From contig JAQWPD010000041.1 in assembly GCA_029245525.1 (NCBI GenBank), positions 1-58,677 on the forward strand: a stretch of 58,677 nucleotides of DNA, in the 5' to 3' direction. The position numbers were made by a program, and so were the translations under genes. Numbering within the stretch: the stretch's first letter is position 1; each line of letters starts with the position of its first letter. This document shows, piece by piece, positions 51,800-58,677 of the stretch. Source of the stretch: Gammaproteobacteria bacterium. Lineage in GTDB: Bacteria; Pseudomonadota; Gammaproteobacteria; Steroidobacterales; GCA-2729495. Under the pieces are notes generated by a model. It was not told the origin of the DNA and searched no databases. It saw only the letters and a list, made by a program, of their open reading frames with translations.

Positions 51800-52594
51800 C
51801 TATGGTCTTCCTGGCAATATCCCACCATGCAAGGTGACGCCAGCTGCAGGCTTTGACACCCACAACTCCTGTGCAAACCGCGGAATACTCATTGCGACAA
51901 TCGGAAAGCATTCAACAAATTGCTTAGGCTTAAGCGGAATACGATGTAACGCGTAACAAAAGAAATCACGCTCATCGACGTGCCAGAAGCCCGTTACTTT
52001 AGTGTTAGATGACACGGAGCCATCCCTATTAAAATAAGCATCGAACTCGTACTCTCCCTCAGCCGTCACCATTCGATAATGAGTGGTGTTATTCATCATA
52101 TGGTTCCAGAAGCTCGGATACTTCTCCGCAATACCGGCACCTTCTGGGAGCAATTCCTCCTCAATCTCAGGGCGCTCCCAATCAGCTGCGCCAGTCTCCA
52201 ACATCATAAAAGACACAACCGCCGTTCGGTCCACGTCAGGAACACCTTCGGGGATCATCATATTGGTATTGGGAACCTTGATCAGCGGATCAGCTATAAA
52301 TTCACCCATGTTTGCAGGCGTCCAGTCGAAATCGGCATTTGTCATCGCATCGGAGTAAGCAAAATTAGGTTTTACACCAGCTCCGCCACCGAACACACCA
52401 TAGAGATTGGGTCCGACCAGATTACTGCCACCTTCGGCTAAGGTATGACACGCGCTGCAACGCTGCTGAAATGCGGTGCGACCCTGCTTGTAGTCGGCAT
52501 CAACCAATGACTGACGATCAAAATCAGCTCCCCAAACAGGCGAGAAGGCGAGCATCGCAGCAAAAACAACGAGCGAAGGAAAAACTTTCAACAT
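51800..52594 (-). CDS. Cytochrome c with additional C-terminal domain
   Basis: About 264 residues. Signal peptide ending VWGA, then a class I cytochrome c domain: heme site CSACH in QRCSACHTLAEGG, G-P-N-L-Y-G-V, and a Met ligand region TNMMIPEGVPD. After residue ~150 a further ~110-residue domain follows (FDAYFNRDGSVSSNTKV, GFWHVDERDFFCYALH), with a beta pattern that I do not recognise in mono-heme cytochromes. The start ATG at 52594 (MLKVFPSLV) gives a normal leader; an upstream in-frame start adds 12 residues. It is periplasmic and may link electron transfer to ligand binding. Confidence 0.8.
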   Translation of the reverse strand: MLKVFPSLVVFAAMLAFSPVWGADFDRQSLVDADYKQGRTAFQQRCSACHTLAEGGSNLVGPNLYGVFGGGAGVKPNFAYSDAMTNADFDWTPANMGEFIADPLIKVPNTNMMIPEGVPDVDRTAVVSFMMLETGAADWERPEIEEELLPEGAGIAEKYPSFWNHMMNNTTHYRMVTAEGEYEFDAYFNRDGSVSSNTKVTGFWHVDERDFFCYALHRIPLKPKQFVECFPIVAMSIPRFAQELWVSKPAAGVTLHGGILPGRP

Positions 52595-52705
52595 AACTGC
52601 ATCCCGGAAAAATTTAACTTTGACCATCACTAAGCGGGCTTAAAAAATACAGCTTAACATTAACCCACAAATATCAATTCACGTCGGCTTATAGGCCACG
52701 TAGTT

Positions 52706-54346
52706 CTATGGCTCTACATAATTTTCAGGCACCAACACGGTATCAACAGCTTCGGCATCGGTCAGCGTTTCCGGATAATCAAGGGTGTAATGCAACCCAC
52801 GACTTTCCTTACGATCTAACGCGCTACGAATAATCAGGTCGGCGACAACAACAAGGTTACGTAACTCAATCAGGTTATTGTCGATGCGAAAATTCCTATA
52901 GTAGTCGCGAATTTCGGACTGCAATAACCGCACACGGTGGCTGGCACGCTCTAGGCGTTTACTGGTGCGAACAATGCCCACGTAATCCCACATGGTGCGG
53001 CGAATTTCATCCCAGTTATGGGTGACAACAATCTGCTCATCTGCATCGCTCACCTGACTTTCATCCCAAGGTGGCAAGTCCACATCATCAGGTGGGCTAA
53101 ACTTATTAGCAAGAATACTGGCGCTGGAAGAAATCGCAAAAGTGAGACACTCCAGCAAGGAATTACTGGCCAATCGATTTGCCCCATGCAACCCTGTGGC
53201 GCTCACTTCACCGACGGCGTACAAACCCTGAACATCTGTCCGCCCTTCAAGGTCGGTCAGGACGCCCCCACAGGTGTAATGTGCGGCCGGCACCACCGGC
53301 ACTGGCTTGGTCGTCAAATCGAAGCCTAGATCAGCGCAACGTTCCGAAATATTGGGAAAATGCTCAAAAATAAACTTAGCCGGCTTATCGCTAATATCAA
53401 GATACACCGACTCAAAACCACCTCGCTTCATTTCGTAATCGATAGCGCGCGCGACAATGTCACGCGGCGCTAACTCAGCACGGTCATCGTGGTCGGGCAT
53501 AAACCGGGTGCCATCTGGCAACCGCAATAATGCGCCCTCACCACGCAAGGCCTCTGACAACAAGAATGATTTTGCCTGTGGGTGGTACAAGCAGGTGGGA
53601 TGAAATTGCACAAACTCCATATTTGAAACACGGCAACCGGCCCGCCAGGCCATAGCAATGCCATCACCGGTCGAGGTGTCCGGATTACTGGTGTACAAAT
53701 ACACTTTTGACGCACCGCCGGTTGCCAGAACGACTGTAGTGGCGGGCAAAGTGACCACCCGACTTGTTGCCTTATTAAGCGCATACAAGCCTAAACAGCG
53801 ATTCGTTCCAGACAGGCCTAACTTGGACGAGGTAATGATATCGACAGCAATATGCTGCTCGAAGATTTTAATCCGCTCGTGGCTGCGCACCCGTGCTTCC
53901 AGGGTTTGAATAACCGCACGCCCGGTTGCATCATCGGCATGAATAACCCGACGGACAGAGTGCCCGCCTTCACGCGTGAGATGATAAGGATTTAACTCAG
54001 GATTGATGCCATCGGACTCGCCCTGACCTTTAAGAGTAAACTTTACGCCCTGATCAATCAGCCACTTAATGCTGCTGCCACTTTCTTCAACAACAAATCG
54101 AACACTGGCCTCATTACACAGGCCTGCGCCTGCACGTAAAGTATCTTCTATATGAGAATCGACACTGTCGCTTTCGTCAAGAACTGCCGCAATGCCACCT
54201 TGCGCATAGTGACTGGAACCCTCAGACAACTGACGCTTAGCCAGCATGAGCACGTCACGCCCGGCATCGGCTAAACGCAGCGCCACAGTCAGACCTGCCA
54301 AGCCACCACCGAGGACAATTACTGGCGTACTTTTAGACAAGGTCAT
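52706..54346 (-). CDS. nadB: L-aspartate oxidase
   Basis: FAD enzyme that oxidises L-aspartate to iminoaspartate in NAD synthesis, 546 residues. It shows the N-terminal [38 protein letters not shown]-type block [17 protein letters not shown] and SLLECLTF near the C-terminal half. The product passes to NadA, whose gene lies 11 nt upstream. The length and domain plan match the E. coli enzyme. This is a coherent two-gene operon. Confidence 0.97.
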   Translation of the reverse strand: MTLSKSTPVIVLGGGLAGLTVALRLADAGRDVLMLAKRQLSEGSSHYAQGGIAAVLDESDSVDSHIEDTLRAGAGLCNEASVRFVVEESGSSIKWLIDQGVKFTLKGQGESDGINPELNPYHLTREGGHSVRRVIHADDATGRAVIQTLEARVRSHERIKIFEQHIAVDIITSSKLGLSGTNRCLGLYALNKATSRVVTLPATTVVLATGGASKVYLYTSNPDTSTGDGIAMAWRAGCRVSNMEFVQFHPTCLYHPQAKSFLLSEALRGEGALLRLPDGTRFMPDHDDRAELAPRDIVARAIDYEMKRGGFESVYLDISDKPAKFIFEHFPNISERCADLGFDLTTKPVPVVPAAHYTCGGVLTDLEGRTDVQGLYAVGEVSATGLHGANRLASNSLLECLTFAISSSASILANKFSPPDDVDLPPWDESQVSDADEQIVVTHNWDEIRRTMWDYVGIVRTSKRLERASHRVRLLQSEIRDYYRNFRIDNNLIELRNLVVVADLIIRSALDRKESRGLHYTLDYPETLTDAEAVDTVLVPENYVEP

Positions 54347-54357
54347 AGGGACTGAAA

Positions 54358-55380
54358 CTAGCGCGGACCAATTTCCAACATTCTCTCAACACTGCGTCTG
54401 GCGCGAGCCGCTATGTCCGGGTCAACCAATACCTCCGGTTGCAAGGTCTGAAGAGAATGAAGGATTTTAGGCAATGTAATCCGCTTCATGTGATCACATA
54501 GGTTACATGGTCGCACAAAACTAACATCGGGAAATTGCACAGAAACATTGTCGCTCATAGAGCACTCGGTAATCATCACGACTTCATTAGGACGAGTCTC
54601 ATCCAAATGGTTAATCATTCCCGAGGTAGAACCCACGAAGTCAGCCTCATGCAATACATCCGGAGGACACTCGGGGTGTGCAATGACATGAATACCGGGA
54701 TGTGCGTTTCGATATTCACGCAACTCAGGCGCTGTAAATTTTTCGTGAACTTCACAGCAACCGGCATATAAAATAATTTCAACGTCAGTTTGCTCGGCAA
54801 CATAACGGCCGAGGTATTCATCAGGAATAAAGATAACTTTATCGACGCCCAAAGACTCCACCACCTGAACAGCATTTCCGGAAGTGCAACAAACATCTGA
54901 TTCCGCCTTCACGTCGGCACTGGTATTTACATAAGTCACCACAGGCACGCCGGGATGCTGCGCCTTCAGCCGACGCACATCCGCACCGGTTATAGACTCC
55001 GCCAGCGAACAGCCTGCAGCCATATCGGGAATCAATACTGTTTTACCCGGATTCAGAATTTTTGCGGTTTCGGCCATAAAGTGCACACCGCACAGGACAA
55101 TGACATCGGCATCGACATTTGCGGCTTCACGCGCTAATGCCAAAGAGTCACCCGCAATATCGGCCACACCATGAAAGATTTCCGGTGTTTGATAGTTGTG
55201 CACCAATAAAACAGCATTTTTTTCCATCTTGAGCCGATTGATTTCAGCGATATAAGGGGCATACACCGCCCACTCGACCTCAGGGACAAGGCCCTTTAGC
55301 CGCTCCCAGGCCGGCTCGGTTGCCTTGGCAATTTCCGGCGTAAATTCAGGAATTTGGTACTGTGTAACGGTTCCAACCAC
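54358..55380 (-). CDS. nadA: Quinolinate synthase
   Basis: [4Fe-4S] enzyme of 340 residues that condenses iminoaspartate and dihydroxyacetone phosphate to quinolinate. The three cluster Cys lie in [23 protein letters not shown] and [12 protein letters not shown]; an adjacent CCTSGNAV is conserved. The start is GTG (55378-55380), and no nearby ATG fits. First gene of nadA-nadB, divergent from aceE. Confidence 0.96.
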   Translation of the reverse strand: MVGTVTQYQIPEFTPEIAKATEPAWERLKGLVPEVEWAVYAPYIAEINRLKMEKNAVLLVHNYQTPEIFHGVADIAGDSLALAREAANVDADVIVLCGVHFMAETAKILNPGKTVLIPDMAAGCSLAESITGADVRRLKAQHPGVPVVTYVNTSADVKAESDVCCTSGNAVQVVESLGVDKVIFIPDEYLGRYVAEQTDVEIILYAGCCEVHEKFTAPELREYRNAHPGIHVIAHPECPPDVLHEADFVGSTSGMINHLDETRPNEVVMITECSMSDNVSVQFPDVSFVRPCNLCDHMKRITLPKILHSLQTLQPEVLVDPDIAARARRSVERMLEIGPR

Positions 55381-55673
55381 GATAATAACTACCCGAGACT
55401 CTTACTATAGGATATGAGACAGCACCAAAGCCCGTTATGTTTCAACCCGTGGTGCAACCAGTTCTTGCTGGGATTATATAGCAGCTAACGCCCGCTGCGG
55501 AGGTCAACAACGGATTCTCTCCCACCGCAGCTAGGGCAAAGCCACTATCAGGCTTCGACCAGCAAGAAACCGGTGCTAGAATTGCCGCAAAAATGGTCCG
55601 TAAACAATCCTATCAGCTTGGTTAAGCAAGAAATCCGCTCAGTTCGGCCCACCACACAAAACAGGCAGACCCC
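55381..55673. promoter_or_regulatory. nadA-aceE divergent region
   Basis: Holds the promoters of nadA and aceE. I see an inverted repeat GCTGCGG/CCGCAGC (55494-55500 and 55525-55531, loop 24). No match to the PdhR operator pattern AATTGG-N-CCAATT was noticed. No confident -35/-10 pair was assigned. Confidence 0.35.
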
Positions 55674-58388
55674 ATGGCAACAGACCCTAAGCAAATAAAC
55701 ACCACGCATACTCCAGGCAACGATGTGGAACTGCATGAATGGTTAGAGTCTATCGAATCGCTGCTGCGCAACGAAGGACCGGACCGCGCCAGAGAAATCT
55801 TTCGCGCACTGCGCGATCACCTTAACAATGCCAATGTGGCAATGGATGACGCGACGCTAAACACCCCTTACCGCAATACAATATCGCTAGACGAGCAACC
55901 CCAATACCCCGGCGATATCGAAACAGAAGAAAAACTGGAGAACGTCCTGCGCTGGAATGCCATGGCAATGGTACTGCAGGGTTATGACAGTGGCTCCGGT
56001 GTCGGCGGCCATATTGGCACGTACGCTTCTGCGGCCACCATGTTGGAGGTTGGCATGAATCACGTATTCCGTGCCCGCACTGAAGACTACGGGGGTGACC
56101 TGATCGCCATTCAGGCACATGCGGCACCGGGCATCTATGCACGCGCTTTCCTTGAAGGCCGGCTGAGCGAAACTCAACTCAAAAATTTCCGGCGTGAACT
56201 GCAGCCGGGCGGTGGGCTCTCGTCATACCCGCATCCGCGCAACATGCCACAGCTCTGGCAGATGCCATCGGCATCGATGGGTCTTTCAACGCCCAGCGCT
56301 ATCTATCAGGCCCGATTTGCACGCTACCTCGAAAACCGCGGCCTCAAACCGCACAATGGCGGCAAGGTTTGGGCATTTATCGGCGATGGCGAGTCGGATG
56401 AACCCGAGGTAATCGGCAGTATCAACATTGCTGCGCGCGAAAACCTCGACAACCTGATTCTGGTGGCCAACTGCAACCTGCAACGGCTCGATGGCCCGGT
56501 CCGGGGTAACGGCAAGATCATTCAGGAACTTGAACGCAGTTTCCGCGGTGCTGGCTGGAATGTTATTAAAGTGATCTGGAGCGGTGAATGGGATGCCCTA
56601 TTTGCCCGCGACCGCAACAACGTCATGCAAAACCGAATGGATGAAGTGGTGGATGGTGACTATCAGATGTACTCGGTTTCCAGTGGTGATGAAGTGCGCG
56701 AACACTGGGTCAACGGTGATCAACGCCTGGCTGAGATTATGCATACACTGTCTGATGAAGAGATCCGTGCCATTCGTCGCGGCGGCCATGACCAACGTAA
56801 AATCTACGCGGCATTCCAACGGGCGATAAACACCAAAGGCAAGCCCACGGCAATTCTGATTAAAACGATTAAAGGCTATGGTATGGAAGGCCATGAAGGC
56901 TCAAATGTCGTGCATCAGAAGAAGAACCTCAATGCCGAAGAGCGCATCGAGTCGGCCAAACGGCTGGGCATTACTATGTCGGAAGATGACATTAAGGCAG
57001 CGCAGTTTTACAAGCCGGAAGATGACAGCATCATCGTTGAGTACATGAAACGACATCGCACTGCCCTAGGGGGCGTGCTGCCCAAGCGCACGGTGAATTG
57101 CCCACAACTTCCGGTTCCGGAGCTGGAGTATTTTAAAGAGCAATTAAATGGGTCTGGCGAACGGTCCATTTCAACCACTATGGCGTTCGTGCGCGTACTC
57201 GCCAAACTGTTGCAGCATCCGGATATCGGCAAATACATTGTGCCGATCGTTCCGGATGAAGCCCGAACCTTTGGCATGGAAGCCCTATTCCGTAAAGCGG
57301 GTATCTATTCATTTGAAGGGCAGAAGTACAAGCCAGTGGACAGCAGCACACTAATGCCCTACCGGGAATCTAAAGATGGGCAAATTCTGCAGGAGGGCAT
57401 CTGCGAGGTTGGGGCAATGGCATCATTCCTTGCTGCCGGCACTGCGTACGCCGTGCATGAAATACCCACAATCCCATTCTATGTATTTTATTCGATTTTC
57501 GGTTTCCAACGAGTCGGCGACATGATCTGGGCCTGCGGCGACATGCTTGCTCGGGGCTTTTTACTGGGCGGCACTGCCGGGCGCACCACGCTGAACGGCG
57601 AAGGCCTCCAGCATCAGGATGGCCATTCCCCATTGGTCGCAAGTACAGTGCCCAACATGCGCAGCTACGATCCAGCCTTTGCTCACGAACTGGCGATTAT
57701 TCTCCGCGATGGCATCGACCAAATGTATCACCAGCAACAAGAAATTTTCTACTACATCACTATCTACAATGAAAACTACTTAATGCCCAAAATGCCAGCA
57801 GGGTGCGAAGAAGGCATTATTAAAGGCATGTATCGGTTCAAAGCATCAACAACGCCTGTATCGGGCGAACGCAAAGCGCACCTGTTTGGCAGCGGATCGA
57901 TTATGACTGAGGTTCTGCGCGCTGCGGACATACTCGAAGCCGAAGGCGTATCCGCCGATATCTGGAGCGTCACTAGCTACAACCAACTCAGCCGTGAAGC
58001 TCAGCAAATTGCCCGTTACAACCTACTGCATCCGGAAGGCCCCGAAAAACAATCTTATGTTGAGGAGTTACTCACCGAAGAACATGGTATTTTCATAGCG
58101 GCCAGTGACTACATGAAAGCTATGCCTATGAGTATCCAGAAGTGGGTTCCGGGCGACTACACCGTGCTTGGCACTGATGGCTATGGGCTGAGTGAATCAC
58201 GCCCTGATCTTCGCACTCACTTTGAGGTGAGTGCGGAATACATCGCTTATGCCGCCGTTGTCGCGTTGCATAAACAAGGCAAGGTTGCGCTCGAAGACCT
58301 CAACACAATTGCGGGCAAACTGAACATTGACAGTGACAAGCCTGACCCCGCAATTGCAAGTCCATCAAGAATCAACTCTCCGAAATAA
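55674..58388 (+). CDS. aceE: Pyruvate dehydrogenase E1 component, homodimeric type
   Basis: 904-residue ThDP enzyme that decarboxylates pyruvate and acetylates the lipoyl group of E2. The ThDP motif is FIGDGESDEPEVIGS followed by NCNLQRLDGPVRGN, and GVGGHIGTYASAATMLEVG lies near the N-terminus. Length is slightly above the 887 of E. coli. There is no aceF after it: a terminator and a convergent gene come directly, so E2 must be encoded elsewhere. The last ~15 residues (KPDPAIASPSRINSPK) form an extra tail. Confidence 0.97.
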   Translation: MATDPKQINTTHTPGNDVELHEWLESIESLLRNEGPDRAREIFRALRDHLNNANVAMDDATLNTPYRNTISLDEQPQYPGDIETEEKLENVLRWNAMAMVLQGYDSGSGVGGHIGTYASAATMLEVGMNHVFRARTEDYGGDLIAIQAHAAPGIYARAFLEGRLSETQLKNFRRELQPGGGLSSYPHPRNMPQLWQMPSASMGLSTPSAIYQARFARYLENRGLKPHNGGKVWAFIGDGESDEPEVIGSINIAARENLDNLILVANCNLQRLDGPVRGNGKIIQELERSFRGAGWNVIKVIWSGEWDALFARDRNNVMQNRMDEVVDGDYQMYSVSSGDEVREHWVNGDQRLAEIMHTLSDEEIRAIRRGGHDQRKIYAAFQRAINTKGKPTAILIKTIKGYGMEGHEGSNVVHQKKNLNAEERIESAKRLGITMSEDDIKAAQFYKPEDDSIIVEYMKRHRTALGGVLPKRTVNCPQLPVPELEYFKEQLNGSGERSISTTMAFVRVLAKLLQHPDIGKYIVPIVPDEARTFGMEALFRKAGIYSFEGQKYKPVDSSTLMPYRESKDGQILQEGICEVGAMASFLAAGTAYAVHEIPTIPFYVFYSIFGFQRVGDMIWACGDMLARGFLLGGTAGRTTLNGEGLQHQDGHSPLVASTVPNMRSYDPAFAHELAIILRDGIDQMYHQQQEIFYYITIYNENYLMPKMPAGCEEGIIKGMYRFKASTTPVSGERKAHLFGSGSIMTEVLRAADILEAEGVSADIWSVTSYNQLSREAQQIARYNLLHPEGPEKQSYVEELLTEEHGIFIAASDYMKAMPMSIQKWVPGDYTVLGTDGYGLSESRPDLRTHFEVSAEYIAYAAVVALHKQGKVALEDLNTIAGKLNIDSDKPDPAIASPSRINSPK

Positions 58389-58431
58389 TGCGCGCTCATA
58401 CCGGGGACCTGATGAGTAAAACTCCGGACAT

Positions 58432-58461
58432 AAAAAAGCCCTGCGAAACCAGGGCTTTTTT
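58432..58461. terminator. Terminator between aceE and convergent gene
   Basis: AAAAAAGCCCTG (58432-58443) pairs with CAGGGCTTTTTT (58450-58461) around CGAAAC. Symmetric A/T tails suit use from both sides. Confidence 0.92.
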
Positions 58462-58478
58462 AGGGGCGCGAGAATAAT

Positions 58479-58677
58479 TTAGCTGTTTCGCTCGTCGTTA
58501 ATCTTCTTCACGTAATCCTCGTCCACCAGAGCAACCCCGTCGGCCTTTGCCTGCTTGATAATGCCCTTGAGCACCGTCTTAATAAACGGCTTCGGCACTC
58601 CCGTAAGCTGCTTACAGGCCGCACGGGTAAACTGCACGCTATCCGGCTCGAGACGGTTGGCCTCATACAGAACAGAC
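58479..58677 (-). CDS. C-terminus of a protein with a PCP_red-like helical domain
   Basis: 66 codons of a minus-strand gene ending TAA at 58479-58481, cut by the window edge. The sequence (EPDSVQFTRAACKQL, TGVPKPFIKTVLKGI, KQAKADGVALVDEDYVKKI) follows the plan of the ~45-residue domain found at the C-terminus of the BchB protochlorophyllide reductase subunit (PCP_red) and appended to various bacterial proteins: small helices, Val-Pro, then an Ala-x-x-x-Gly turn. The rest of the protein and its role are not visible. Confidence 0.55.
   Translation of the reverse strand, partial: SVLYEANRLEPDSVQFTRAACKQLTGVPKPFIKTVLKGIIKQAKADGVALVDEDYVKKINDERNS

Noticed and set aside
51782-51804. CCATGGGC/GCCTATGG hairpin between the convergent monooxygenase and cytochrome c genes
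   Set aside because: Stem has a mismatch or wobble and no T-run; it may end transcription weakly, but I cannot support it.

Overview
The window looks like a chromosomal segment of an environmental, probably marine, gammaproteobacterium. The main evidence is gene order: a minor-pilin block (fimT-pilV-pilW-pilX) next to lspA, ileS, ribF, murJ and rpsT, followed by obgE, rpmA, rplU and ispB. This is the arrangement known around PA4549-PA4569 of Pseudomonas aeruginosa. A homodimeric aceE, nadA-nadB and three VPLPA-CTERM surface proteins fit the same picture. No insertion sequence, prophage or CRISPR array is visible.

Left accessory region (1-16.7 kb). A long co-directional minus-strand series runs from about 8742 to the left edge: UbiD-type decarboxylase, ketopantoate-reductase-like protein, LeuC-like and LeuD-like hydro-lyase subunits, an isocitrate-lyase/PEP-mutase family C-C lyase, a PhyH-type Fe/2-oxoglutarate dioxygenase, a PEP mutase fused to a nucleotidyltransferase, and phosphonopyruvate decarboxylase (cut by the edge). 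The last three form a recognisable phosphonate biosynthesis core: PEP to phosphonopyruvate to phosphonoacetaldehyde, with a possible C-hydroxylation and nucleotidyl activation. The five genes before them resemble a decarboxylase/reductase/hydratase/lyase carboxylic-acid module. Divergent from ubiD is an SDR dehydrogenase. Beyond it lie ubiX (prenyl-FMN synthase) with a flavin-binding PPOX protein, a two-domain VOC protein, a rhomboid protease, a second UbiD with a twin-arginine leader, and a nitrilase-fold protein whose catalytic Cys position is Ser. This region holds the best candidate for an undescribed system.

Middle (16.7-39.2 kb). After two small genes and tRNA-Thr(CGT) come three envelope or sugar genes (membrane-anchored SGNH hydrolase, DegT aminotransferase, GT-A-like glycosyltransferase), a Fur/Irr-like regulator, the minor pilins, and the conserved housekeeping block (lspA, ileS, ribF, murJ, rpsT, obgE, rpmA, rplU, ispB). 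Interspersed are an Lrp/AsnC regulator divergent from a cysteine-dioxygenase-like gene, an S1/P1 nuclease divergent from ispB, a DUF1838 protein, a small membrane protein and an RluA-family pseudouridine synthase.

Right part (39.2-58.7 kb). Two CRP-like palindromes precede a tandem trio of VPLPA-CTERM proteins. Then come a padR-MFP-RND efflux operon with a clear palindromic operator, a secreted trypsin-fold protease with an unusual oxyanion-hole residue, a small basic-tailed protein, a TPR/2OG-Fe(II) oxygenase protein, a small lipoprotein, a flavoprotein monooxygenase, a cytochrome c with an extra C-terminal domain, nadB and nadA, and aceE. aceE is followed directly by a terminator and a convergent partial gene, so aceF is not adjacent.
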